NCBI GenBank assembly: GCA_023935145.1
Contig: CM043697.1
Coordinates: 58,713,501-58,777,500, forward strand
Source of the DNA: Bretschneidera sinensis
Taxonomy: Eukaryota > Streptophyta > Magnoliopsida > Brassicales > Akaniaceae
Direction of reading: 5' to 3'
Length of the DNA: 64,000 nt
The notes under the pieces were generated by a model. The model had not been told where the DNA came from and searched no databases. It was given only the letters and a program-made list of their open reading frames with translations. Shown here in pieces: positions 22,050-33,220 of this stretch. A program made the position numbers and the translations under genes. Within the stretch, counting starts at the first letter, position 1, and each line of letters starts with the position of its first letter.

Positions 22050-25003
22050 CACGTCTCCTTTAGAAATTCTCACACAGAGGAGAGAGAATGAAAAACACAA
22101 AAGCCCTGTAAATAAATCCTAAGTAATAAATTGTTAACAAAATCAGGAACTCACAAAATTCCTCTTTCGTCCACGCAACCGAACCTTTTTGCTTCTCTCT
22201 TTCTCTTGGGTTTCTTGTCGATAATCTTCCATTGTTTCGACTTCTCCATTTTACCTTGAACCATTTGTTATAATCTCTGGTTGATCTTATTGCCAATTCA
22301 TTGTATGTTTTTGCTAAACAATTTTAACTGGTTGCAACTAAATTTCACTGATTTCAACCATTTGGTTGTTGATTCGCTTTCTCGCAGCCATTCTTTTGGT
22401 GCCGCAGGTAAATTCGTGTTTCCTGGATTTTATGTTGCACGATTATTGGATGTTTTTCGCATGTTATTGTACAATAGTTTTTGTTTATCTTTTATGTAAA
22501 TTAGTTCATGGATTGAGGTTTGGTGAATAGTTTGTTGTATTTAGAATTGATAAAGCCATTTGGGTTTGACATAATTCAAAGAAAGAAGCTCCTTTTTTTA
22601 AGCAAAATTATTGTTACAAGCTTCTAGGAGTTCAATATGGTGGTAACATTTCCTATTTTTGGATTATAGTGCTATATGATCAAAAGAAAGTTTTATTTTT
22701 TATATGCTTTTTGAAGAAAAATTCTGTTGAACCGTGGGTATCAATTTATGCCCAAAAATGTGGAGTTCTTTTTTCTTTCTTGAAAATATTGTTACTGAGT
22801 CTGGAGTTTTATCGATTTGTGATATCCAAAGAGGCTCTGATTGCGTTGAGAGTTCTGCAATACCTAGCATTGATTCTGAACAGCTGCATTGCAGCTGCTG
22901 CCTACTGTTTAGTGAAATAAGATGGTACACTTTTTCTCCGCAAATTAAGTTTTATTGGTCTTTAAGTTCCGTGTAATTAGTTAAGGATGTGGAAGAAAAT
23001 ATTGAGTGTAGCTGTGAGCTTTAATGGTTTTGTTACGTACTTAGTTATGTATTCCAGTCTCTGAGTGTTAAAGAAATCAACTAGTACATGGACGCAATTG
23101 ATTTGCTGCTCAACAATGTGCGGTCTATTTGATTTTTAGGGTTAAATGGAGCAAGAGAGAATTGAGAGTATCCACTGCTTGGCATAAGTGTTCATAAAAA
23201 CTTATATGCTTTGAAGTCCTAGAACCAGAACATGCTTGCATAACAATAATTAGTATGATGACACTACAAGAAGGCATCATTGATGATTAGTCCTGGCTGC
23301 AAACCTGCGGCTCAATGATGAAATCCCTCTTATGGCGCTGATTCTTATGTTAAATGCTTATTGGAAATAGGGTGACTGGAGGGACTTGGGACCTCACATA
23401 GAGATGTAGGGCCTCATCAGTATCGGACTCTGCGTGAGTTTTAAGGACCTTACCTTAACAAATATCCCTTTTGATAAGCCTCTTTGCTTCTTTGTAAGAC
23501 CATCAAGCACCATATAATTAAAGACTGGTCTTTATTGGTGTCTTGGGAGTTAACAACTCTATGCAACCTGGCTGTTGTGTTTACTATCTGGGTCACCTTG
23601 TATCTAGCTTCATGTTAGAAAGGAGATGCAATCATCTAGAAATGGCCATTTGGTATATATGTATATCCTCCTCTCTGGGAGGTGTTAGAATTCTTATTTC
23701 ACCGTTTCTCAGGCTTGTGAACCATGTGGAGGATTGTATTGAGGCATAACCATCAGTAACGCACGTAGTTTCGCTGGCACTTTATGGGACATCTATATTA
23801 ACATGCATAGCAAAGCTTATTCAGTGTTCTTTGACTACTATTAGCACCATTAGCACCATATGACACAGTATTTGGTGCTGAAATCTGTATCTTTCTAATC
23901 TAGGATGCAGTAGGATTAAGATGGATGTGACACAAAAAAGATAATTAGGATAAGAATTTGTATATGTATCTTGGCATGTGATTTGGACTTAATTGTATTT
24001 AAGATGTTCAAGGGTCATAACGAGCACATATATTGACTTAGTAATGGCAAGGTGGCGTGGCAACCTCAATGGTTAAAGTAGAATGACTAGGATTAGAATC
24101 ACTACACATCCTGTATGTGGTGCAAGGAAGTGGGTAATAAAAAGAGGAAGCATGCCATTAGGAGTTGTCATTGTTGAGAGAACTTCCGTAGTTGCAGTTC
24201 AGTAGAATAGGAATTTTGACTGAAGGTGTATCAGTAATGGCTTGAGGTCCTAATAAACTATTTTTGATAGGAGCATTGGAGTGTTTCAAACTGATATTGA
24301 AGATCATAGCAGATACATGCAATTTTTTTGTTCGATTGTGGAAGTCAATTTGGCGTTCTTTTGTGTGGATATTATCTATCATTTGGGTGGATATTATCTA
24401 TCATTTGGATGGATAAACTAGACAAGTCAGTGAGCATTTCTATAATTTAAATCTTAGATTTTCTCTAGTCTCTTACTAAACATGTACCTTCTGCTTAAGA
24501 CTTCTAACAATTATCAAAATCAATTTTTATTCTTATACTGTTAAATTTTTAGATAGGTACTCACTGAGTCACTGGATATTGTTCATTAGATGTAGTATCT
24601 ACGGTTTGGGCAAATTAGTATTTTCTGTATATTCAGGACCATAGTTGTGTCACTTTCTGATTTATCAGGGTTTATAGTACTTGTTTACCAAATAAACCTG
24701 AATATTATTCAATTTGAGCATATTTAAGGGGAACTTATTGTATGGCCATGGCCATCATCTTAATTATGCTCATCATCTGGCAATGCTGCACATTGAATGT
24801 GGCTGTTAGTTTAGATTGCTGCTGTTTCCTTCTACTCTTTGCTGGCATGATTCATCTGGTCGTACATGCTTAATGATTCTTCTGTTCATAATGCTTATAG
24901 ATTGAATTAATTTGATGTTCTTTTTTCTTTCCAGAACATTGCCTTAACCATTGTCGTGGTTTGGGGAATGGACTTGCTGTTTTGGCCGACTGTGTGTTTG
25001 TGA
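22050..25003 (+). other. ATG9: ATG9 5' UTR exon and 2.5-kb UTR intron
   Basis: A splice donor (GCCGCAG then GTAAAT) is visible at 22,407/22,408 and an acceptor (TTTTTTCTTTCCAG then AACATTG) at 24,934/24,935. This places a first, non-coding exon ending at 22,407, an intron of 2,527 bp and 69 bp of 5' UTR before the ATG at 25,004. The transcription start is not identifiable; 22,050 is an estimate from the CTCC-rich leader. Long first introns in the 5' UTR are common in plant housekeeping genes and can enhance expression. No other gene is seen within the intron. Confidence 0.6.
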
Positions 25004-25581
25004 ATGATGTTCAGTGGGCATAAGGCCACAAATGCTCTCAACATATTTAAATGGAAACGGAGTGGTGAATCACCTCTGACAACAGGTTTGCTTGAGGATG
25101 TGCCTCCTGAGATTGAGTTGTCTGACTATAGAAGGATACCAACTCCTGGTAGTGAGAGCCCTTCAGGGCTTCTTAACGGAGAGAGTTTGACTGTGGAACC
25201 AATTGCTGATTTGGACCTGTTCTTTGAAAGGCTTTACAGCTACTATTGTGAGAAAGGTCTTTGGTGCCTTATTATTAAGTGGATTGTCGAGCTGCTGAGT
25301 CTAGGTTTCACTATATGTTTCTCGGGATTTTTCTTATTATATGTTGATTGGAATGGTCTTCGTAATGCGAAGTGTGGCATGGATGCGGTTGAATCTGGAA
25401 TTAAACCATGCGATCTTTCTAAGGAAGCTCTTCATCAGCACCCATTAACCCCTTTTACACTTTCAAAGGCTATCATTATTGGATATTTGGGGTTGTTCTC
25501 CATCTATTGGATATTCTGTTTTTTGAGATTTTTTGCCCAATTAAAAGATACTCTGGGAATCCGTCGCTTCTATTATAACAG
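25004..25581 (+). CDS. ATG9: ATG9 coding exon 1 (residues 1-193)
   Basis: Start ATG at 25,004; donor at 25,582 (AACAG then GTAACT), phase 2. Encodes the cytosolic N-terminus with PPEIELSDYRRIPTPGSESP, then transmembrane helices 1 (about 92-114) and 2 (about 155-176). Confidence 0.94.
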
Positions 25582-28500
25582 GTAACTTTGAATGTAATCT
25601 GTTCAAAATGTGTTGAAAGAATTCCTTTTGCCTTTTGAGAAATGTTTTTGTTGCATTTTTCACCAAATATGATGAGCAAGGTTGTTTATATACTTTGCAG
25701 TCTTCATGTTACCGACAATGAAATTCAAACCATGCCATGGGCGACAATTCTTGAAAAGGTTGTCCGGTTACAAAGTTCACAACAGCTTTGTGTGGTTAAG
25801 GATCTTTCTGCTCATGATGTGGTGATGCGGCTAATGCGGAAGGAGAACTACTTGATTGGAATGCTCAATAAAGGAGTGCTTGCTTTTCCAGTCTTACAGT
25901 GGGTCCCAGGCGCTGGTCCATCGGTCAAGTTTGGGCCAAATGGAAAGCGATATCGCCCAATACTGACGAAGACACTCGAGTGGACCTTAAATTGGTGCAT
26001 ACTGCAGAGCATGTTTGATCGGTATGTTGAGTTTTATACAAGTATCTTAACTCTTGTAATACATCTTATATGTGTTTTCATGTGTCTATGTGTATTTACT
26101 GTGTTCAATGCCAGTGTCTTCTATGTTTCTCCTCCTATTTAGTCCAATCATGTGGAATATAATGTGCTATACCCTCTTGTTTTGGGGTATTGTCAACTTG
26201 CTGTTTTCTTCAGTAGTAGTTGATAAATAATGATGCATCTGTTTCCAGGATGTATCAGATGATAGGATATCTGCAGAGGTTTATTGCAGAGAAGAACACA
26301 TTTCCCATGCATCACCCTTGTGTGCCTAAAAGCTGTCATACTATTATTCTCGTTTTCTTGGATGCTGTCAGACTGTCAGAGATTGGAATTAATCGTTGTC
26401 CTTGTAATTTTAAAGCAGTAGAATTGCATCGTGAATAAGTAGCAAAATAATCTTTTGGCCAAATACTTGCAATAAAGGTACATGTTTAAGATTAGACTCT
26501 AAGTTGGGTGTATTTTTGTGTATTAAAAATAGCTAGTGGTAGAGTAAAATTATGGAACATCATTTTTATCCTCAATCCCAGCAAGCTGGGATTTTTTTTA
26601 AAGTTGCTTTATACATGAAGATTTTAGTTGGATAACACTGCTTTATTCAGCATCTTTTATTCATGCATTTATTCTTCCTTCTGGATAAACTTAAAGTTGA
26701 ACTATGTGACTTTTTACTTTAAGAAGTGCGTGAGTGAATGTTTTTTTAAGTGCGTCAGTGAATGTTAATCATCTTATATGCTTCTGAGATGTATGATCAT
26801 TTTCTGATGGGAATGTTCTCCTTTTGCAGGAACTTTTGTGTTAGAATGGATTTTATTTCTAATCCTAAAACATTAAAGGAAAGGCTTATAGTAGTTGGGC
26901 TTGCAATGCTTCTTCTTTCTCCATTTCTTGTTATATTCATGTTAGTATATCTCTTCCTAAGGCATGCTGAACAGTTCTACAATCATCCAAGCACTGCATC
27001 TTCTCGAAGATGGTCCAATTTGTCGAAGTGGATTTTTAGGGAATTTAATGAGGTATTATTTTATTCCCCTTCTTTAATTAAGCTAAATCATCTTTTTTTT
27101 CCTTTTGCAAAGTTCATACAAATTCAATCCACTTCCTGTGTCTGAAATGTTAACTGGGAATATTTATCTAGTTATTGCCATTTGTTTTTGTGAAATGTTT
27201 GAAGTTATATTTCTTGTCTGACAAAAAAATCCTATTTTTAGTCTAAACCAAACTTTTTCTTAATAAAATGAAAGTATTTGGGTTGCTAAATGTAATTTAC
27301 TGCTATATGTTTAAGCATAAAGCTTCCCTTACATGGCTTTTGCAGAAAGTTCATGAACAAAATTAGTGTTGTCTTTTTAGCCAACCTTACAGAAATTGAC
27401 CAGGGTGAGCATGGGTCGAGTAGCCTAAAAATTCAACCCAACTCAATCCAACCCATGAACCCATCTAACCCTAACTCAACTCAACCCATTCAAATCGATT
27501 TGGATCGGTTTAATTTTTTTTACTTAAAAATTAAATAATACATGTTGCATAACAAAAAAATATTCTAGTAGATCCAAAACCAAATACATTCAATAATTTA
27601 TTAAATCTTACAAATTTATCTCTTACAAATTTTCTTAAATCACTTGACATAGAGTTCAAACAGATTTAATTTAATATAAACCATACAAAAGTAAATAAAA
27701 ACTAGATTCTAGTGGTGCTTGACCATTCAAAATCTTCAAAACTTCAACACTATAATAAGAGGACTCAATCCAAAAAAAAAAGAAGTTAGGAGGACTCAAT
27801 AAGAAAAATGTTGTTAGAAGGACAAACTCAAATTAAGGACACCCAATCCCACTAGCTAGAACTCTCTATACAAAAGTTGCACTAATTTTTTTCAGCATGC
27901 ACTATTTCAATCTCAATATTTCAAAGTTAAAGCTAATGGGAACACAAAACAGAAATCTCATTCTAAAGACCTAACAATCATAAATGAATGGTACACGCAT
28001 TTTCTCAATCACCATCAATTGAAAATATTTTCATTAAATGCAGTGAATTAGATAAGATATTTAAAAAGAATGAAGTTACAAGAACAGAAACATACTCATC
28101 ATTGTCAATCACTAATCTTCTAGGAACACAAGACTTCTTGGCATCATTTTTTGATAGGAGAGCAGCAGCACTTGCTGATTCGTCATCTACACCTAACATA
28201 AAATAAGAAAAGTTCAATTTCATGCACACAACAACTTTCAAATAAGTAACAGAACAGTAAGTCATCCAATATGCTGATCCATGAAAAGTTCAAATAATAA
28301 AAAGAAAAACTCAAGCTTGATCTCCACTAATGGCTATCAATTAGGATCAATAAACTCTGTAACAATTAACCCATGGATTTTTCACTAAAAAAACAATTCA
28401 AGCATAATTTCCAACTCTTTGCTTCGACAGAACAAAATTCTAATACTGACTAGCAACTCTCAGTATTTGATTGTAGCACTTTTCCTCAACTTGCAAGCAT

Positions 28501-30581
28501 AATTCTGAAAGAAGACAACTGATATGAACATTAACAAACCAATAGCAAGACGAGAAAAAAAACCCAGAGCAACAAACCAACAAACCACCCACAACAGCAC
28601 CCTAAACCACCAAATTATTAGAATTCCCAGCAGCCAAGACCAGGAAAAAAAAAAAAAAAAAAACCCAGACCCAGCTAAAAAACGAAGATAGAGGCAGAAC
28701 CAAATAGCTGGTGGCCAAATCGCCAAATCAAACAGAAATTTAACAGAAAAGACTTACCAAAATTGAACAAAAATTGTCCAAATTGATATCAAGAATGTAT
28801 CTACTCTGCTCAAATAAATTATCCCTTGCTGATAGTGGCAAATCTATGTGCAAGACAGAGAGAGAGAGATTCAGTTTAGAGAGTGAGGCTTGCAATTTAG
28901 AGAGAGAGTTGCAGTTTATACTTTATTGGGAGAGAGTTAGAAGTTTACCTTAACTAACGTGATCAGCGGGGAAGGTGGGTAGACCGGCAGCAGTGAATGA
29001 GCAGAGTGGGTACTGCACGAGAGAGATGAGGGAGTTAGGAAGGGTGAGGGTGTGTGCAGGCGTTTGATCGATTAGGGATTTAGAAGGTTAGGGTTACTTT
29101 TAAACACATATATATCCTAAGGTTTTTTTTACTGAAAAGAAACTATGTACAAGTGAGAATAAAAAATAATCAGTGTATAAATAATTATATTTAGTAAATA
29201 TTAATATATAAAAAATATAATTATATATTGATCGGCTTACTAGTTTGGGTTGAAAAATTTGAACCTATAACCCGACCCAATCCAGCAGGTTCAATAATTT
29301 TTTAGCCCAACCCAATTTCTAAAAAGACCCAACCCAGCCTAACCCAACCCATTGTATCAGTTTGGGTCAGGTCTGCGGGTCCACCGGTTTCCATGCTCAC
29401 CCTTAAAAATTGCCATGCTTTTATCCACTGCCATGTTGTGTTTTTACAGTTACCATTGACTTTGTGTTACAGGTTGATCATCTATTCAAGCATCGGATCA
29501 ACAGCAGTGTAATGCATGCTTCTGAGTATCTCAAGCAATTCCCCTCACCAATCATCTCAATTATTGCGAAGTTTATCTCTTTTGTCTCTGGTGGCTTTGC
29601 TGCTATCTTGATCATCATTGCATTTCTGGAGGAATCTCTGCTAGAGGGCCATGTAATATATTTATGCTCATGCACCATAAAGACTTTTATTATATGTATA
29701 CTAATAGTAATCATTGCTGTTGAATTCATATATGTAGACTGATAGTAATCATTGCTGTTAATTTTCTAATAGCATTTTTCTTTTCTTTTTTAAATGTGTA
29801 GATATTTGGGCGCAACTTGTTCTGGTATGCTGCTGTTTTTGGAACTATAACAGCTATTAGTAGAGCTGCCGTTACAGATGGGATTCTGGTCCTTGATCCA
29901 GAAGGGGCAATATCTATGGTGGTCCAACATACACATTATATGCCAAAGAGATGGCGTGATAAAGAAAATACTGAGACTGTCCGTATAGAGTTTGAAACCT
30001 TATTTCAGGTAATCCTGGTGAAGTATCAATTTCTACTCCTTCCCTGAAATTGGAATTGCATGCTTAGTCAAACCGAAATGGAATTCATTTTATTTTCAAA
30101 TGAATTGAAAAAAATTATCTAGAAATGAATTTTTATGTTTGATTTTCTTATGTTAAATGATAGAATTTATTTAAATTCTCATGTTTAAAATGTTTGGAAT
30201 ATGTTTGGAACAAATGAAAAATTCAAAAGAGGAGAGAGAGGGAAGGAAGGAGGGAGGGAAACAGAGTATTTTGGTCAACATAACTTTTTACTATTTATTT
30301 TGATAAATTCATTTGCAAATTTTATCAATTTTGATTGAATTTACAACTAACTAACTCAATTCCATAGTTAATTCATTTTGAATTGAATTCAATAGTTTTT
30401 TGTCTTTCTAAACATAGTATAGAATTACAAATGAATTTCCATAGAATTCATTTGTTCCAAACATACTCTTAGTCAAACAAGAAAATCTTGGAATAGAGAT
30501 TGTGTAAGTTTGAGATTAGGATTTCTAATTATTGACTTTTGTAGCATAGCACGAAATATGAAGTGATATTTGATTTTGTTG

Positions 30582-30619
<38 letters not shown>

Positions 30620-32940
30620 ATGTGATATCGCACCAAGAATAGTTTAAATTCCTTTTTGTAGGATAGGACCAGAGATTGTGTAAGTTCCGTGTAATTCTTC
30701 CATATTTTGTAGTAATATTCCTTGTTTTTATTACTGTGCCTCTAGTCTGCTACATTTGTTGCTCATTTTTTTTTAAGCAAAAAATTTATTAGGAAGCACC
30801 AAGAAGGTGCACCACAAAGCCAAAGGCTAATTACAATGAAGGAAATCTACAAAATCTAAGAGATCATCATTACTTACAAAGAAATTTTCTCTAACCAAAA
30901 AATTAAGAGTATTGAACCAACTATTTCTTATATTTACAATTGAACTTTCAAAGCCTTCGAAGGACCTCCAATTCCTCTTTCCACACAATCCACCAAATCG
31001 AATAAGGAATTAAAACTAAGGCCTTTTTGGCCTCCTTGGAAGCTCTTACACCACTTCAAGCCTCAATTTCATCTTTCTCGGACCCCGCCACCACCCAAGA
31101 GACTCCCACAATTCTATATGTCATTTCCCACAAGCTTCTAGCAAAAGAGCAGTCCACCAATAGATGAAAAACGGATTCGGCCTTACTTTGCACATATAGC
31201 ATCTATTGGCCAAAATCATCCCCTCTTTTGAAGATTGTCAATAGTAAGAATTCTATCCCAAGATTGCTGCTCGTCTTGTCAATGAATGCATTATGAATTG
31301 GTGTAGTTTGCTCTCATTTTTTAAAATTTTTTTTTTTTATTTCTTTTTTAGGGCTTAATGACTCTTGGATCTAAAGCAGTAGGTTTTTGAAGTTCACTTT
31401 TAGGTATTGTTGTGCTCATGGTGCTGTGGTTATTTTTGTGATGCAGTATACTGGAATGATGTTACTAGAGGAGATGGCCTCAATTTTCCTCACGCCGTTT
31501 TTGCTTATATTTGTAGTCCCAAAGGTTCATTTAATCTTTTGATAATCACTCTCTGATTACTACTTTTACACCATATCTGCCAGGTTTTGAACTGGAATTT
31601 CTTATGTTTATCTTGCAGCGGGTGGATGACATTCTACAATTCATTGCAAATTTCACGGTGGATATTGAAGGTGTGGGCCATGTTTGCAGGTTAGTCTCTT
31701 CTCTTTATGTTGACATTTCTTGACCATCGTTCTTTAGTCTATTACTTTAGAAGAAAAAAAAGTAGTGAGTTTTTAGGCTATTAATAATGAGCAATTATTG
31801 GCTGTGTTGACACTAATGAGAAACAGTTTTTAACTATTCCCCTTCATCTTTTGGCAGTTTTAGCGTCTTTGATTTTCAGCACCATGGAAATAGCAATTAT
31901 GGTTCACCACACAATGCACCTCGCACCCAGAGGAGTTCTCAGGGGAAAATGGAGAAATCATTCTTGAGGTATGATATAGCAATGCCAGTTGTAGAATTTG
32001 ATAATGTTTTATATGCTGTACAGATATATAAATTATTAATGGATGCTTCATTTTGAATTGAGCAAAGGAATAAGACAGTATTAAATTATTCTATTTTGGT
32101 TGCAGTTTTCAGAGTAGCTACCCTTCATGGGAACCAAATGCTCAGGGAAAGCAGTTCCTGTTAAATCTTACAACTTTCAGGGAGCAAAAGCTGCAAGGGC
32201 AAAGTACTAGATATGCATGTTCTCCTCCTGGAATGTGGCGAGGCAGCCCCAATCTGAGAGGTCATGTAGACAGAAACAGCATTTTATTAAGGGAAGTGCC
32301 ACAGAATACTCATGGAACTGGCGGTCATATGAATTCTTTATGGCTAATTGATGCAGATCAAAAGAATCACCCGTATCTTCTTGATTGGTATTATACTTCT
32401 AGACCTCACCATGTGACCAGCTACGTGAGAGACAATCAAGTGGCGCCCTATGAAGTGACAGAACAACATCCGAGAGATTATTGGATGCCATCCAACTTGA
32501 CACAAAATGAAGCAAGATATGAAGACTACTGGGGGAACCAATATGAGGATCAAGAGCATTCGCATATGGAGGCATCAACATCAACACCTTTCTTCCAGGG
32601 GAGTGTTCTACGACATCATGATGCCAGTAATTGTGGACAACCTACTAGGAGCCATTGGTGGGATAGAAGCGGCCCTCGTGGTGCAGAGCCCCAGGCGAGT
32701 TTTCTTGAGCCTCCTGATTTCAACCGATACACTTCAGACAATCATATGGATAATTTCTCAGAGAAAAGCTTAGAAGAGCAAGAACAGTACTTGGACTGGA
32801 CAAGTTCTCGGAGGTTATCCCGGACCACTTATATGGTTGACCTTGAAGCTGGGGGGGATATTGATCTTTATTTTGATGATATTTATAGCAGACCTCCTGA
32901 AACTCCCACTGTGGATTTAAAGCCCCCAACTTTTGATTGA
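25004..32940 (+). CDS. ATG9: Autophagy-related protein 9 (ATG9), nine coding exons
   Basis: Join 25004..25581, 25701..26021, 26830..27052, 29473..29652, 29802..30008, 31447..31524, 31619..31689, 31858..31968, 32106..32940; all introns are GT-AG and the frame closes exactly to 867 aa plus stop, close to the length of Arabidopsis ATG9. ATG9 is the only conserved integral membrane protein of the core autophagy machinery: it rides on Golgi-derived vesicles that seed the phagophore and, in yeast and animals, acts as a lipid scramblase with ATG2/ATG18. Hydrophobic helices lie at about residues 92-114, 155-176, 319-343, 402-426 and 438-456. A conserved SSRRWSNLSKWIFREFNEVD stretch crosses the exon 4/5 junction and a long hydrophilic Ser/Pro/Asp-rich tail fills residues about 555-867. 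No stop or frameshift; the gene looks functional despite transposon insertions in its introns. An alternative second Met (residue 2) could be the start. Confidence 0.95.
25701..26021 (+). CDS. ATG9: ATG9 coding exon 2 (residues 193-300)
   Basis: Acceptor TACTTTGCAG ends at 25,700; donor GGTATG at 26,022, phase 2. Encodes the conserved cytosolic segment MPWATILEKVVRLQ ... NYLIGMLNKGVLAFPV and TLEWTLNWCILQSMF. Confidence 0.94.
26830..27052 (+). CDS. ATG9: ATG9 coding exon 3 (residues 300-374)
   Basis: Acceptor CTTTTGCAG ends at 26,829; donor at 27,053 (GAG then GTATTA). The first base completes an Arg codon. Encodes the third hydrophobic helix (about 319-343) and FLRHAEQFYNHPSTASSRRW. Confidence 0.94.
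27401..29404. mobile_element. hAT-like non-autonomous DNA transposon in an ATG9 intron
   Basis: The 2.0-kb block opens with CAGGGTGAGCATGG (27,401-27,414) and closes with CCATGCTCACCCTT (29,391-29,404), which are inverted copies apart from the last base. Inside both ends lie CCCAACCC/GGTTGGG-rich subterminal repeats (27,430-27,510 and 29,255-29,390), typical of plant hAT-derived elements. The flanks AAATTGAC (left) and AAAAATTGCC (right) resemble a decayed 8-bp duplication. No transposase is recognisable; a poly-A run lies near 28,647-28,663. It sits wholly within the intron between coding exons 3 and 4 and leaves the splice sites intact. Confidence 0.65.
29473..29652 (+). CDS. ATG9: ATG9 coding exon 4 (residues 375-434)
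   Basis: Acceptor GTGTTACAG ends at 29,472; donor at 29,653 (CAT then GTAATA), phase 0. Encodes VDHLFKHRINSS and the helix IISIIAKFISFVSGGFAAIL, ending EESLLEGH. Confidence 0.94.
29802..30008 (+). CDS. ATG9: ATG9 coding exon 5 (residues 435-503)
   Basis: Acceptor TAAATGTGTAG ends at 29,801; donor at 30,009 (TTTCAG then GTAATC), phase 0. Encodes IFGRNLFWYAAVFGTITAIS and VVQHTHYMPKRWRDKEN. Confidence 0.94.
30063..30478. mobile_element. AT-rich MITE with 11-bp target duplication
   Basis: A 394-bp AT-rich segment (30,074-30,467) is flanked by perfect direct repeats CTTAGTCAAAC at 30,063-30,073 and 30,468-30,478. Its ends carry related inverted motifs (ATGGAATTCATTT on the left, AAATGAATTTCCATAG on the right) without long perfect terminal repeats. 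An 11-bp duplication would fit a Mutator-like element. It lies in the intron between coding exons 5 and 6. Confidence 0.6.
30584..30617. repeat. (AT)n microsatellite
   Basis: About 17 uninterrupted AT units in the intron between ATG9 coding exons 5 and 6. Confidence 0.95.
30766..31305 (-). mobile_element. 5'-truncated LINE, reverse transcriptase zinc-binding end
   Basis: On the minus strand the segment encodes, with stops and shifts, the C-terminal zinc-binding region of plant L1-type LINE proteins: KAESVFHLLVDCSFARSLWE (about 31,190-31,130) and SIWWIVWKERNWRSFEGFES (about 31,000-30,945). It ends in a poly-A tail, seen as a run of nine T at 30,766-30,774. Flanks TTTGTTGCTCATTTTT (left) and GTTTGCTCTCATTTTT (right) look like a target duplication. 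It lies antisense in the intron between ATG9 coding exons 5 and 6, 5'-truncated as most LINE copies are. Confidence 0.75.
31447..31524 (+). CDS. ATG9: ATG9 coding exon 6 (residues 504-529)
   Basis: Acceptor GTGATGCAG ends at 31,446; donor at 31,525 (AAAG then GTTCAT), phase 0. Encodes YTGMMLLEEMASIFLTPFLL, a hydrophobic segment ending IFVVPK. Confidence 0.93.
31619..31689 (+). CDS. ATG9: ATG9 coding exon 7 (residues 530-553)
   Basis: Acceptor TTATCTTGCAG ends at 31,618; donor at 31,690 (TGCAG then GTTAGT), phase 2. Encodes RVDDILQFIANFTVDIEGVG. Confidence 0.93.
31858..31968 (+). CDS. ATG9: ATG9 coding exon 8 (residues 553-590)
   Basis: Acceptor CTTTTGGCAG ends at 31,857; donor at 31,969 (TTGAG then GTATGA), phase 2. 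Encodes FSVFDFQHHGNSNYGSPHN and RSSQGKMEKSFL, the start of the hydrophilic tail. Confidence 0.93.
32106..32940 (+). CDS. ATG9: ATG9 coding exon 9 (residues 590-867)
   Basis: Acceptor TTGGTTGCAG ends at 32,105; stop TGA at 32,938-32,940. Encodes the long C-terminal cytosolic tail, starting SFQSSYPSWEPNAQGKQFL and rich in Ser, His, Asp and Pro, ending VDLKPPTFD. Tails of this kind are variable between species. Confidence 0.93.
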
Positions 32941-33220
32941 TCAAATAAATCTTAATTTGTTAGAGATTTTCTTGCCTTCAGATGAATGGATTGCAAATGA
33001 GTTTCCAAGTCTGGACTGCAATTCATGTTCCATGCGCAAGGAAACTCTATTCTTTGTTGTATATAGATTCATTACTCAACTTGATTCAGAAGGCCATGGA
33101 TTCCAAAGAGTAACTGTAAGCCTTCTGAATGTGTATAAAGGAGTTACAAGACAATTGATCATGGAATTTCATTAAATTCCACGTAATTATTTGTATATAT
33201 TGTATTCACTCCCATTTTAG
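32941..33220 (+). other. ATG9: ATG9 3' UTR (end estimated)
   Basis: Follows the stop codon. TTTGTATATATTGTATTC at about 33,190-33,207 resembles a plant far-upstream/near-upstream element pair; an AATAAA also occurs near 33,289. The polyadenylation site is not certain. Confidence 0.4.

Noticed and set aside
26220..26438. Possible extra ATG9 exon (acceptor-like TTTCCAG at about 26,249)
   Set aside because: Coding exons 2 and 3 join in frame without it, giving the expected conserved protein; the sequence has no resemblance to ATG9.
28005..28265. 86-codon ORF inside the hAT-like insertion as a transposase remnant
   Set aside because: I could not recognise any hAT transposase or dimerisation motif in either strand.
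28460..28726. 88-codon Trp/Phe-rich hydrophobic ORF on the minus strand
   Set aside because: It results from reading a poly-A/poly-T run and AAC-rich repeat within the hAT-like insertion.
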